DNA of 64,000 nucleotides from Hyphomonadaceae bacterium (lineage in GTDB: Bacteria > Pseudomonadota > Alphaproteobacteria > Caulobacterales > Aquidulcibacteraceae): NCBI GenBank assembly GCA_023384105.1, contig JAHDXR010000011.1, forward strand, positions 1 to 64,000, given 5' to 3'. Position numbers and translations under genes: made by a program. The notes beneath the pieces were generated by a model. It was not told the DNA's origin. It worked only from the letters and a program-made list of their open reading frames with translations, and made no database searches. This document shows, one piece after another, positions 1 to 9,503 of the stretch; position 1 is the first letter of the stretch; the number at the start of each line of letters is the position of its first letter.

Positions 1-43
1 CCGCCATCCTCGATCAGACGACACAGCCTTCAAACCACTGACA

Positions 44-64
44 GGCGGTCCATAGCGTGACGCT

Positions 65-67
<3 letters not shown>
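44..67. repeat. Possible end fragment of the dispersed palindromic repeat
   Basis: The bases just 3' of serS read GGCGGTCCATAG followed by GCGTGACGCTT. This resembles the right end of the repeat copy at 9502-9624 (GGCGCTCCATAG then AGCGGCGCTT) and the copy at 62621-62663 (GGCGGTCCATA). As in copy 1, the end runs into a stop codon, here that of serS. The other half would lie outside the window or is absent, so this is only a suggestive match. Confidence 0.25.
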
Positions 68-1504
<1,437 letters not shown>

Positions 1505-1527
1505 TTAGCCGAACGCGCGGCCAAGCG

Positions 1528-2382
1528 CTACGGGGCCGGCGGCGTCACCACGGCGTGAGCTTCCGCCGCGTCCCGCTTCGCCTGATTCTTCTCTATCAGC
1601 GCAACGATCCAGATGGAGATTTCGTAGAGCAGATAGACGGGCACGGCCATGACGAACATCGAGATGACGTCGTTGGGCGTCACCAGCGCCGAGAACGCGG
1701 CGATGCCGACAATGGCGTAGCGGCGCCCCTTGCGCAGCAGCGCCGCCGACACCACGCCGATCTTGCCCAGCAGCGACAGCACCACCGGCAGCTGGAACAT
1801 GAGCCCGAACGCCAGCACCAGCGTCGTCACCAGGCCCATATATTCCTCGACCTTGGGCAGGTACGTCACCTGCACAGGCCCGGCCCTCACTTCCTGATGC
1901 AGCGCGAAGTTCAGCGCGAACGGCATGGCGACGTAGAACACGAACGCCCCGCCCAGCAGAAACATGATCGGCGCCGCGATCAGAAACGGCGCCGCCGCCG
2001 AGCGCTCGCGGCGGTAGAGCCCGGGCGCGATGAAGGCATAGGCCTGCCAGGCGATGATCGGAAACGCCAGCACGATGCCGCCGAACAAGGCGATCTGCAT
2101 CTTCACCGAGAAGAAGCCGAACGCGCCGGTATTGATCAGTTCGATCGTTTCGCCTGCCCGCTCGGGATGGACCGCCGCCATCGCCGTCTGGAACGGCTGC
2201 GCCAGGAACAGGAACAGCGGATCAACAAAAATGAAGCAGATAACGAAGCCGGCGACCACGGCGACAATGGAGCGCACCAGCCGGTCGCGCAGCTCCGACA
2301 AGTGATCGAGCAGCGGCGCGCGCGAGGCTTCGATTTCCTCGTCGTCCGTCAGCGGCTTTTTCTTTTGGGCCGCCGGCGTCAC
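1528..2382 (-). CDS. tatC: Sec-independent protein translocase TatC
   Basis: Inner-membrane receptor subunit of the twin-arginine translocase, which recognises RR signal peptides of folded substrates. The 284-residue product has a charged cytoplasmic N-terminus, the conserved HLSELRDRLVRS segment near residue 27 and six hydrophobic helices; AFGLMFQLPVV and ALVTPNDVISM are typical TatC core segments. The start is GTG at 2382, overlapping the tatB TGA by four bases (GTGA), which implies translational coupling. A Tat-type substrate appears in this window: the DUF882 protein at 54716 has an RR signal. Confidence 0.97.
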   Translation of the reverse strand: MTPAAQKKKPLTDDEEIEASRAPLLDHLSELRDRLVRSIVAVVAGFVICFIFVDPLFLFLAQPFQTAMAAVHPERAGETIELINTGAFGFFSVKMQIALFGGIVLAFPIIAWQAYAFIAPGLYRRERSAAAPFLIAAPIMFLLGGAFVFYVAMPFALNFALHQEVRAGPVQVTYLPKVEEYMGLVTTLVLAFGLMFQLPVVLSLLGKIGVVSAALLRKGRRYAIVGIAAFSALVTPNDVISMFVMAVPVYLLYEISIWIVALIEKNQAKRDAAEAHAVVTPPAP

Positions 2383-2816
2383 GGTGCGCTCCGCGCGATC
2401 GGGGCGGCGTCCGCGTGCTCCGGCGCGGCTTCGGCGTTCACGATCTCGCCGGCGTCAGCGGCCTGCTCGGCGGCGACATCCTCCGCCGGCGGCGCCTCCG
2501 CGGCGGGCGCCGCCGCGGGCGGCGGCGTGAGGCCGGCATAGTCTTCCAATGTCGGCAGCGGCTTGGTGATTTCGTTGCGGATCTCGTGCAGCGCCGTCGT
2601 CCGCCGCAGCGCATCGACCTCGCGCTTCAGTTCGTCCAGCTCCGCCTGCCGCGCGAGCTCATCGAAGCCGGTGCGGAATTCCTGCGCCATGCCGCGCAGC
2701 TTCGCGGTCCAGCGGCCGATTTTGCGGAACAGGAGCGGCAAGTCCTTCGGCCCCACCACAACAAGGGCGAGGATGCCGAGAATGACGATCTCGTTGAAAC
2801 CGAGACTAGGAAGCAT
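2379..2816 (-). CDS. tatB: Sec-independent protein translocase TatB
   Basis: Tat receptor partner of TatC. The first 21 residues form one membrane helix (IVILGILALVVVGPKDLP) followed by the TatB/TatA hinge and an amphipathic helix (LFRKIGRWTAKLRGMAQEF). The Glu at position 9 in GFNEIVIL is the conserved polar residue of TatB. A long Ala/Pro/Glu-rich tail follows from about residue 95, longer and more acidic than in E. coli and common in alphaproteobacteria. It lies between tatA (24-base gap) and tatC (4-base overlap), so the operon is tatABC. Confidence 0.95.
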   Translation of the reverse strand: MLPSLGFNEIVILGILALVVVGPKDLPLLFRKIGRWTAKLRGMAQEFRTGFDELARQAELDELKREVDALRRTTALHEIRNEITKPLPTLEDYAGLTPPPAAAPAAEAPPAEDVAAEQAADAGEIVNAEAAPEHADAAPIARSAP

Positions 2817-2840
2817 GAGCGGTCAGCCCGCGCGCCAAAA

Positions 2841-3056
2841 TTACTGCGCGCGGTCTCCGTTGGTGGATTGATCGCGGACCTGCGGCGGCGGCGTCTCTTG
2901 CGTCTCCGCCTGATCGCCTTCGGTCAGCCCCTTGCGGAAGCCTTTGATGCCCTTGCCCAGGTCCTCCATCAGGCCGGAGATGCGGCCCGGCTTCGAGAAC
3001 AGGAGGAAGGCAAGCACCAGAACGATCAGAAGCGGGATTAGCCCGGGCATATGCAT
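2841..3056 (-). CDS. tatA: Sec-independent protein translocase TatA
   Basis: Pore-forming Tat subunit of about 71 residues. It has a short N-terminus, a membrane helix (LIPLLIVLVLAFLLF), the FSKPGRISGLMEDLGKGIKGFRKGL amphipathic region in two conserved blocks, and a short acidic tail. A TTG six bases upstream is also open, but ATG at 3056 is preceded by GGAG at eight-base spacing and gives MHMPGLIP, so it is preferred; ATG at 3050 is another option. First gene of the tatABC block, 33 bases after scpB. Confidence 0.94.
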   Translation of the reverse strand: MHMPGLIPLLIVLVLAFLLFSKPGRISGLMEDLGKGIKGFRKGLTEGDQAETQETPPPQVRDQSTNGDRAQ

Positions 3057-3089
3057 CGTCAAAACTCCATCGCGCGACGGGCGCTGCGG

Positions 3090-3818
3090 TCAGTCATCTT
3101 CGCCGAGATGATCCACGAAAAAGCTTGCCGCGTCGTCACCTTCTGACAGCGGCTCTTCGTCCGGGGCGCCATCCTCGCTCGGACGCGGCACGTCAAGCAG
3201 CGCGGCGGCGCGGGGATCCAGGAGCCCCAAGGCCTTCAGATCATCCTTGCCGGGCAGAGCGTCAAGCGAAGCCAGGCCAAAGTGACTGAGAAATGCGTCG
3301 GTGGTCCCGAACGTGAGCGGCCGGCCCGGCGTGCGCCGCCGGCCGCGGAGGCGAATCCAGCCGATCTCCATCAGAAGTTCCATCGACCCGCGCGAGAGGC
3401 TGACGCCGCGAATCTCCTCGATCTCGGCCCGTGTCACCGGCTGGTGGTATGCGATAACCGCTAACGTCTCCAGGGCCGCCTTGGGCAGGCGCTTGGGGGC
3501 CTCGCGGGTTTCGGCGAAGAGACCGGCGAGGTCCGGCGCGGACTGGAACCGCCACCCCGCCCCGGTCTCCACCAGTTCGACGCCGCGGCCCGCATAATCG
3601 GCCTTGAGCCTCATCAGCACGGCGGCGACGTCGACGGCGGGACCCAGCTTCTCGCCCAGGTCCTTGGCCGTGATCGGCTCGCCGCCGGCGAACAGGAGCG
3701 CTTCGGCCGCGCGGATGGCGTCGGCGCTGGGCTCGGCGCGCAAGCGTTCGCCGCCCTCGGCGAAGGCGTCCTCGATGCGGCGCATCGTGTCGGCGAGAGG
3801 CGGCTCGTCCTGGCTCAT
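3090..3818 (-). CDS. scpB: Segregation and condensation protein B
   Basis: ScpB (about 242 residues) is the winged-helix kite subunit that with ScpA and SMC forms the bacterial condensin. Visible signatures are AIRAAEALLFAGGEPIT, then PKAALETLAVIAYHQPVTRAEIEEIRGV (split here as PKAALETLAVIAYHQPV and TRAEIEEIRGVS), and GRPLTFGTT near residue 170. The reading frame extends further upstream inside scpA, but the start at 3818 (MSQDEPP) overlaps the scpA stop as ATGA, the classic coupled arrangement. The C-terminal 50 residues are acidic and variable. Confidence 0.95.
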   Translation of the reverse strand: MSQDEPPLADTMRRIEDAFAEGGERLRAEPSADAIRAAEALLFAGGEPITAKDLGEKLGPAVDVAAVLMRLKADYAGRGVELVETGAGWRFQSAPDLAGLFAETREAPKRLPKAALETLAVIAYHQPVTRAEIEEIRGVSLSRGSMELLMEIGWIRLRGRRRTPGRPLTFGTTDAFLSHFGLASLDALPGKDDLKALGLLDPRAAALLDVPRPSEDGAPDEEPLSEGDDAASFFVDHLGEDD

Positions 3819-4633
3819 TCGGCGGGTCCATCTTGGACCGGACGGGCCCGCACGAACAGCGGCGCGAACGCTTCCGCTTGCCGCAACTCCAGCTTGCCCT
3901 CGCGGGTGAGTTCGAGCGCGGCGCCGAAGGTCGAGGCGAGATAGCTTTCCTGGGGCGGCGCGTCGGGGCTGGCGTCGGCCGGAACGGGCGCCACCGCCTC
4001 GATCACGCTCCACTCTTCCAGCTTCGCCAGCGCCTGTTCGAGCTTCTTGCGCGCGGTTTCGAGCGGATAGGCGCGGCGAACCAGCGTGGTGTAGGCGCGC
4101 TTGCGGATCTGCCTGGTGCGGTCGGCGCAGTAGGCGTTGAGCAGTTCGTAGAGATCGGCCTTCCAGGCGGTGGTCCTGGTGAGCACGGTGGCTTGCGGCT
4201 GACCGTTGAGGAACACATCGCGGCCGAGCTGGGGCAGGTCGTCAAGCTTGCGCGCCGCCGCGCGCGCGGCGGCGAGATTCATCAGCTTGCGCCGCAGCGC
4301 GGCTTCGAGCTGCTGCGGATCGGGCTCCTCAGGCGGCAATTGCGGCTTGGGGATCAGCAGGCGCGACTTCAGCAGCGCAAGCCACGCCGCCATCACCAGA
4401 TAATCGCCGACGATCTCCATGTTCTGCGCGCGCGCTTCGGCGATGAAAGCGAGATACTGGTCGGCAATCTCGGTGACCGACACTTTGGCGATGTCGATCT
4501 TCCTGGCGCGGGCGAGTTCCAGCAGGATGTGCAGCGGCCCTTCGAACGCATCGAGCGCCACGCGCAACGCTTCGCTCTCGTCCGCCTCCTCGGCGGCGGC
4601 AAGGTCGAGTTCGATCTGATCGTCTGCGTTCAT
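3815..4633 (-). CDS. scpA: Segregation and condensation protein A
   Basis: ScpA (272 residues from 4633) is the kleisin subunit that bridges SMC heads and binds ScpB. The N-terminal SMC-binding block is clear: ALDAFEGPLHILLELARARK followed by IDIAKVSVTEIADQYLAFI, then DYLVMAAWLALLKSRLLIP. The last 50 residues (TFGAALELTREGKLELRQAE) form the C-terminal winged helix. ATG at 4645 is also open but falls inside a dispersed repeat; ATG at 4633 (MNADDQIELD) is more natural, although neither has a strong ribosome binding site. Coupled to scpB by a 4-base overlap. Confidence 0.95.
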   Translation of the reverse strand: MNADDQIELDLAAAEEADESEALRVALDAFEGPLHILLELARARKIDIAKVSVTEIADQYLAFIAEARAQNMEIVGDYLVMAAWLALLKSRLLIPKPQLPPEEPDPQQLEAALRRKLMNLAAARAAARKLDDLPQLGRDVFLNGQPQATVLTRTTAWKADLYELLNAYCADRTRQIRKRAYTTLVRRAYPLETARKKLEQALAKLEEWSVIEAVAPVPADASPDAPPQESYLASTFGAALELTREGKLELRQAEAFAPLFVRARPVQDGPAE

Positions 4634-4640
4634 TCTAATC

Positions 4641-4730
4641 GTCATTCCGGGCGAAGCGCAGCGGAGACCCGGAACCCAGGGCCGCTAGCGCGTCATTCGC
4701 CCTCGGTTCCCGACTATGCTCAAATGACGT
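4641..4730. repeat. Two-hairpin intergenic repeat between nagZ and scpA
   Basis: The whole nagZ-scpA gap is occupied by a structured sequence. Arms TTCCGGG (4645-4651) and CCCGGAA (4668-4674) are perfectly complementary, and a second pair CGTCATT (4691-4697) and AATGACG (4723-4729) forms another stem. The text GTCATTCCGGGCGAAGCGC is typical of a palindromic repeat found between genes in many alphaproteobacteria. It lies between co-directional genes, so it may act as an mRNA stabiliser or attenuator rather than a terminator. It has no relation to the TATGGAGC repeat elsewhere in this window. Confidence 0.75.
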
Positions 4731-4733
4731 AGC

Positions 4734-5762
4734 TCAACTCGTCGCCGCATTCATCAGTTCATTGAAGCGCGCCCACCCCGCCACGGCGTCAAATTCGCGC
4801 GCGGGGCGTTTCGCGAACGCTTCGACGGCGCGTGCGCGCACGAGCGAGAGGCCGTCCAGCGGCCGGCAGCCCTTGACCGTCTCCTGCATCTCCCCCAGCA
4901 CGCCCGAACACTGCAGCACCACGTCGCAGCCGGCGCCGAGCGCGGCCTCCGCACGCTGCCGAAGCCCGCCGTTCAGCGCAAACTGCAGCGCCTTCATATC
5001 GAGGTCGTCGCTCATGAGCAGGCCGTCGAAGCCGATGCGGCCGCGGATGATCTTTTCGATCACGGCCGGGGAGCAGGTTGCGGGGCGATCGGCGTCCCAG
5101 GCGTCGTAGACGATGTGCGCGGTCATGGCCGCTTCGGCGTCCGCCAGCGCCTCGAACGGCGCGACGTCGTTGGCGAGGTCCGCCTCGCCGGCGCAGACAC
5201 GCGGCAGCGCAAGGTGGCTGTCGGCGGTGGCGCGACCGTGGCCGGGCATGTGCTTGATGCAGCCGGCGACGCCGCCCTCGTGAAGCCCCTCAAGCGCGGC
5301 GCGCGCGAGCATGGCGACGTCCTTGGGCTCGGCGGAGAAGGCCCGGTCGCCGACGATCTTGTCGCCGCCTTCCACAGGCACGTCGAGCACGGGTGCGAAA
5401 TCGGCGTCGACGCCTATCGCCTTCAGTTCATGCGCGATCAGGCGATGGCCGAGACGCGCGGCCTCCAGCCCCGCCGCCGCATCGCGCCCGAACAGTTCGC
5501 CGTACTTCGCCGCCGGCGGCCACACCGGCCATTCCGGCGCCTTGAGGCGGGCCACCCGGCCGCCCTCCTGGTCGATCCAGACAACGGCGTCGTGGCCCGC
5601 GGCTTCGCGCAGCTGATCGCACAGCGCCCGCACTTGCACGCGCGACACGCAGGCCTCGCGGAACAGGATGAAGCTCCACGGCCGCGCATCGCGGAAGAAC
5701 GCGCGCGTGTCGGCGTCGAGCTTCGGCTGGCGGACGCCGAGCGAACAGGAAAGCAAGCTCAT
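4734..5762 (-). CDS. nagZ: Beta-N-acetylhexosaminidase NagZ
   Basis: Cytoplasmic glycoside hydrolase family 3 enzyme that removes GlcNAc from anhydromuropeptides in peptidoglycan recycling. The 342-residue protein carries WIDQEGGRVARL near residue 60, DADFAPVLDVP near 125, the family loop KHMPGHGRATADSHLALP near 170 (GH3 NagZ consensus KHFPGHG with the catalytic His), and MSDDLDMKAL near 255 with the catalytic aspartate. Length matches NagZ. It follows the SPOR-domain gene by nine bases and precedes scpA across the two-hairpin repeat. Confidence 0.95.
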   Translation of the reverse strand: MSLLSCSLGVRQPKLDADTRAFFRDARPWSFILFREACVSRVQVRALCDQLREAAGHDAVVWIDQEGGRVARLKAPEWPVWPPAAKYGELFGRDAAAGLEAARLGHRLIAHELKAIGVDADFAPVLDVPVEGGDKIVGDRAFSAEPKDVAMLARAALEGLHEGGVAGCIKHMPGHGRATADSHLALPRVCAGEADLANDVAPFEALADAEAAMTAHIVYDAWDADRPATCSPAVIEKIIRGRIGFDGLLMSDDLDMKALQFALNGGLRQRAEAALGAGCDVVLQCSGVLGEMQETVKGCRPLDGLSLVRARAVEAFAKRPAREFDAVAGWARFNELMNAATS

Positions 5763-5771
5763 CGACCGCTC

Positions 5772-6356
5772 TTAGCGCGCCGCGACGATGCAGTCCTGGC
5801 CCATCTGCCGGATGCGGTCGCAGAAGCGCGCAGCGTTGTCGCGGTCCGCGAAATAGCCGGCGCGAACCCGGTAGTAGACGCCGCGCTGGCCCAGGTCGGC
5901 GCGTTCGACGTCGAGGCGCGCGGACGCGAACAGCTGCGGCGCGCGCGAGGAAAGCCTGCGCCACGCCTGCTCCACCGCCGCCTCCGACTGCAGCGCCGCA
6001 AGCTGGGCGACGTACGGGCCGTTGGCGACGAAGTGGGGCGCGGCCGGCAATTGCGGCGGACCGTCGCCGGCTGAGGGGGCAGCAGCGGCTCGCGCCATGG
6101 GCGCGGACGAGGCAGGCTCCTCCGCGGCGAAGACCGCCGTTTCGGTCGCGTCGGGCGCGGTGACGGCTTCGCCCGGCGGCTCGACCTTGTAGGGGCCGGA
6201 CGGCGCCGGAATGCGCGGAATCTCGGGGGCGCTGTAGAGCTGCCAGAGGAAGGCGCCGAACGCGACCGCGATCACCAGCATCAGGATGTAGATCACCCCG
6301 GCGTGGCGCGCCTGATCGTCGTACGCATGCATGCGCGGATCGTAACGGGTGCTCAA
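5772..6356 (-). CDS. SPOR-domain membrane protein
   Basis: A 194-residue bitopic inner-membrane protein. A short cytoplasmic N-terminus is followed by one membrane helix (IYILMLVIAVAFGAFLW, about residues 22-38), an Ala/Pro-rich periplasmic linker, and a C-terminal SPOR domain from about 110 (YVAQLAALQSEAAVEQAW and YYRVRAGYFADRDNAARF). SPOR domains bind denuded glycan strands at division sites. The start is TTG at 6356 with GGAG seven bases upstream; ATG at 6332 is the alternative. Its place between dgt and nagZ matches Caulobacterales gene order, where it sits in the same block. Confidence 0.88.
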   Translation of the reverse strand: MSTRYDPRMHAYDDQARHAGVIYILMLVIAVAFGAFLWQLYSAPEIPRIPAPSGPYKVEPPGEAVTAPDATETAVFAAEEPASSAPMARAAAAPSAGDGPPQLPAAPHFVANGPYVAQLAALQSEAAVEQAWRRLSSRAPQLFASARLDVERADLGQRGVYYRVRAGYFADRDNAARFCDRIRQMGQDCIVAAR

Positions 6357-6499
6357 AACGAGGCTCCACGGAATCGCGATGTAACACGCCGTTTACCACG
6401 GTCGCGCTTCACGCGCGTTTAACGTTGTGTGCGGCGGCGGCGCCAGACTCCATAATTCCGTATCCGTAACGGAGTGGTTAGCGTCGCCTCGGACCGCTC

Positions 6500-7747
6500 C
6501 TAGCCACGCTCCAGGCTGAACAGGCGCTTGTGTTCCTCGATGGCGTAATCGTCGGTCATGCCGGCGATGTAGTCGCAGACGCGGCGGGCGGTGCGCTGGC
6601 CGCACGGCCCGTCCAGGCCCCGCTGCCAAGTGTTCGGCAGCAGTTCGGGCTCGCTGACGAACAGCTCGAACAGCTGTTTCAGGATGCGCTTGGCCTGGCT
6701 GCGCGAGCGGTTGACCTTCCAGTGCCGGTACATGCGCGCCATCAGGAAGCGGCGCAGCACGGCCTGATCCTCGTTCATGGCGTCGGAGAAGCCGATCAGC
6801 GGCTTGCCGGCGGCGCGCACGTCTTCCACCGATTGCGGCCTGGCCGCAGCGATGCGCGCCCCGCTTTCAACGACCAGGTCATTGATCCAGACGCCGATCA
6901 GGCGGCGAATGGTTTCGGCGACGAGCCGGAACTCGTCGATACCCGGATAGTCCTTCTCGACGGCGGCGAGCACGCGCGCAACCATCGGCACTTCCTCGCG
7001 CAGCTCGCCCAGGGTGAAGAGCCCGGCGCGCAGCCCGTCGTCGATATCGTGATTGTTGTAGGCGACGTCGTCGGCATGGGCGGCGACTTGCGCTTCCAGG
7101 CTGGGCCAAGTGTCGAGTTCGAGATCGTGGGCGCCCACATATTCCTGGATGGCGATGGGCAGATCCTGGAGCGCTGCGCCGAAGCGGATCAGCGGGCCGT
7201 TGTGCTTGACGACGCCTTCGAGCGTCTCCCACGTCAGATTGAGGCCGTCGAAGGCCGGATACTTGCGTTCGAGCTTGGTCAGCACGCGCAAGGTCTGGGC
7301 GTTGTGGTCGAAGCCCTGGTAGCCTTCCATGCAGGCGTCGAGCACGTCTTCGCCGGTGTGGCCGAACGGCGGATGGCCGAGATCGTGGGCGATGCCGAGC
7401 GTTTCCGCGAGATCGTCGTCGAGCCCCATCACCCGCGCGACGCTGCGGGCGATCTGCGCCACTTCCAGCGAGTGGGTGAGCCGGGTGCGGTAGTGGTCGC
7501 TTTCGTGGGCGACGAACACCTGTGTCTTACCGCGCAGGCGGCGGAACGCGGTGGAGTGGACAATCCGGTCGCGGTCGCGCTCGAACGGGGTTCGGGTGCG
7601 GCTCTCGGGCTCGGGATAAAGCCGGCCGCGCGAGCGGGCGAACTCAGTCGCGTATGGGGCCTTGGGCGGACGCGCATAGGCGCTCGCCGGCGCCGGCTTG
7701 GCCGGCCTCGCCCGCTTCGTTCCCGCTGCTTTCTGACCGTCCGCCAC
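6500..7747 (-). CDS. dgt: Deoxyguanosinetriphosphate triphosphohydrolase-like protein
   Basis: HD-superfamily dNTP triphosphohydrolase, which splits dGTP or other dNTPs to nucleoside plus triphosphate. Metal-binding HD residues are visible in HYRTRLTHSLEVAQIARS and in AHDLGHPPFGHTGEDVL, with FRRLRGKTQVF before them and VAYNNHDIDDGLRAG further on. ATG at 7783 has no ribosome binding site; GTG at 7747 (VADGQKAAG) follows AGGAGAAGG and is preferred, giving about 415 residues. It heads the minus-strand run to serS and is divergent from erpA. In Caulobacter argS normally follows dgt here; it is absent. Confidence 0.93.
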   Translation of the reverse strand: MADGQKAAGTKRARPAKPAPASAYARPPKAPYATEFARSRGRLYPEPESRTRTPFERDRDRIVHSTAFRRLRGKTQVFVAHESDHYRTRLTHSLEVAQIARSVARVMGLDDDLAETLGIAHDLGHPPFGHTGEDVLDACMEGYQGFDHNAQTLRVLTKLERKYPAFDGLNLTWETLEGVVKHNGPLIRFGAALQDLPIAIQEYVGAHDLELDTWPSLEAQVAAHADDVAYNNHDIDDGLRAGLFTLGELREEVPMVARVLAAVEKDYPGIDEFRLVAETIRRLIGVWINDLVVESGARIAAARPQSVEDVRAAGKPLIGFSDAMNEDQAVLRRFLMARMYRHWKVNRSRSQAKRILKQLFELFVSEPELLPNTWQRGLDGPCGQRTARRVCDYIAGMTDDYAIEEHKRLFSLERG

Positions 7748-7832
7748 CGAAACGCCTTCTCCTCGCGCCCTGAAACAGACCATATATGGGGCGATGAGGC
7801 TTGAGAAAGCGCTGAAAGGTTTGCGTTAACAG

Positions 7833-8159
7833 ATGGCCAGCATAGCCCTTACGGCCGCAGCCGCAGGTCGGATCAAGACGGTGGTCGCCGGCGAGCCGGC
7901 CGGCGCCGGCTTGCGCGTCGCCGTCGAAGGCGGCGGCTGCTCGGGGTTCCAGTACGAGATCAAGGTGGCCCAGGCGCCGAGCGCGGACGACCTCGTCGTC
8001 GAACGCGACGGGGCGCGGCTGTTCGTGGACCCGGTCTCGCTTCCCTTCCTGCTGGGCTCGGAACTGGACTGGGTGGACGAACTGATCGGCGCCTCGTTCA
8101 AAGTGAAGAACCCGAACGCGGCGTCCAGCTGCGGCTGCGGCGTCAGCTTCTCCGTCTGA
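7833..8159 (+). CDS. erpA: Iron-sulfur cluster insertion protein ErpA-like
   Basis: A-type Fe-S carrier (HesB/IscA family), 108 residues. The three conserved cysteines are present: one in GGGCSGFQYEI near residue 36 and two in SSCGCGVSF at the C-terminus. KNPNAASSCGCG is closest to ErpA and A-type carriers of alphaproteobacteria. It delivers Fe-S clusters to apo-enzymes in the cytoplasm. It is divergent from dgt and directly followed (one-base gap) by the Sel1 protein gene, suggesting cotranscription. Confidence 0.93.
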   Translation: MASIALTAAAAGRIKTVVAGEPAGAGLRVAVEGGGCSGFQYEIKVAQAPSADDLVVERDGARLFVDPVSLPFLLGSELDWVDELIGASFKVKNPNAASSCGCGVSFSV

Positions 8160-8160
8160 G

Positions 8161-8790
8161 ATGTTCGCCGCCCGCTCCAAGCTCGACCGCGGTCTCGACG
8201 CGTTCGAACAGCGCGCGTGGAAACGCGCGCGCAAGCTGCTGGCAGAGGCGTTGCAGGAAGAAGAGCGGGTGCTCGGCTGCTATCATTTGGGCCTGCTCTA
8301 TTGGCGCGGGCTCGGCGGTCCAGCCGACAAGCGCGCCGCCGCCGACTGCTTCGCGCGGGCGGCGAACGACGGCCATCCGGGCGCGGAAACCGCGTATGGA
8401 ATCGCCCTCCGTTCGGGCGTGGGCGTCGCCAAGAACGATGCGCTGGCGCGCCAGCACTTCCGCTCGGCGGCGGGCGCGGGCGACGCGGAAGCCATGGTGC
8501 AGCTGGCGACCATGAGCGAGCCCGAGGATGCGCGTCACTGGCTCACGCGCGCGTCCGAGACCGGCTACGCGCCGGCGATGCTCCACCTCTCCGACTTCTG
8601 GATCAACCGCGATCCGGTCGAGGCGCTGGCGTGGCTCTATGCGAGCGTCGCGCTCTCGGGCGACGAGGCCGCTCGCAAGCGGGCGTCGGCGCTCGCCAAG
8701 GAAATGACCGCGCGCGAGATCGCCGAGGCGCAAAAGCTTGGGCGCGGCTACGTCAAGGACATCCAGGACCGCGCGCGCGGATCGCGCTGA
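8161..8790 (+). CDS. Sel1-repeat protein
   Basis: A 209-residue soluble protein made of Sel1-like (TPR-type) helical repeats. Repeat cores are visible as GCYHLGLLYWRGLGG, AADCFARAANDGHPGAETAYG, ARQHFRSAAGAGDAEAMVQL and HWLTRASETGYAPAMLHL. Such repeats mediate protein-protein contacts; no enzymatic domain and no signal peptide are visible. It begins one base after the erpA stop, so the two are probably one transcript. Function is unknown beyond a scaffold or adaptor role. Confidence 0.8.
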   Translation: MFAARSKLDRGLDAFEQRAWKRARKLLAEALQEEERVLGCYHLGLLYWRGLGGPADKRAAADCFARAANDGHPGAETAYGIALRSGVGVAKNDALARQHFRSAAGAGDAEAMVQLATMSEPEDARHWLTRASETGYAPAMLHLSDFWINRDPVEALAWLYASVALSGDEAARKRASALAKEMTAREIAEAQKLGRGYVKDIQDRARGSR

Positions 8791-8843
8791 CTTCCCGAAC
8801 GTCACCGCTGGCGGACCGCTCCGATGCGCGCCATCATGCGCGC

Positions 8844-9503
8844 ATGAACGTCGACGAAGCGATCAAGCGCCGCATCTCCATCCGCGCCTTCAAGCCCGAT
8901 CCGGTGTCCGAAGCGCTGGTGCGCGAGATCCTGGACGTGGCGCGCTATGCGCCCTCGGGCGGCAATCTGCAGCCGTGGAAAGTGATCGCCGTCGCGGGCG
9001 CCGCACGCGAGGCGGTCGTGCAGTTCGCGCAAGCGCACCTGCCGGGCGCGGACGACGACAGGCCCGTCTATCCCGCGAACCTCTGGGAGCCCTACCGGTC
9101 GCGGCGCTACAAGGTCGGCGAGGACATGTACGCCCTGCTCGGCATCGGCCGCGACGACAAGCCGGCGCGGCTGGCGCACATGGCGCAGAACTTCCGGTTC
9201 TTCGGCGCGCCGGTCGGGCTCTTCTTCGTCATCGACAAGGGCATGGGTCACGGCCAGTGGGCGCACCTGGGCATGTTCATACAAAGCATCGCGCTCGCCG
9301 CGACCGAACGCGGGCTCGGCGCCTGCATGCAGGAGGCCTGGGCGCGCATACGCGCGCCGCTCGCGCGGCATTTCGCCTTGCCCGACAGCGAGATGATCTA
9401 TTGCGGCATGGCGCTCGGCTACGCCGACATGACAAAGCCCGTGAACACGCTGCGCAGCGACCGCGCCAGCGTGGACGAGTTCGCCACGTTCAAAGGATTC
9501 TAA
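8844..9503 (+). CDS. Nitroreductase family protein
   Basis: FMN-dependent nitroreductase-fold oxidoreductase, 219 residues. Typical features are IKRRISIRAFKPDPVSEALV at the N-terminus (phosphate-binding Arg residues), ARYAPSGGNLQPWKVIAV, and the C-terminal GMALGYADMTKPVNTLR. The long insertion YPANLWEPYRSRRYKVGED is found in the alphaproteobacterial subgroup. Substrate cannot be inferred; candidates are quinones or nitroaromatics with NAD(P)H. The start at 8844 (MNVDEAIK) is chosen because the family begins there. Its TAA lies at the left end of a dispersed repeat. Confidence 0.9.
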   Translation: MNVDEAIKRRISIRAFKPDPVSEALVREILDVARYAPSGGNLQPWKVIAVAGAAREAVVQFAQAHLPGADDDRPVYPANLWEPYRSRRYKVGEDMYALLGIGRDDKPARLAHMAQNFRFFGAPVGLFFVIDKGMGHGQWAHLGMFIQSIALAATERGLGACMQEAWARIRAPLARHFALPDSEMIYCGMALGYADMTKPVNTLRSDRASVDEFATFKGF

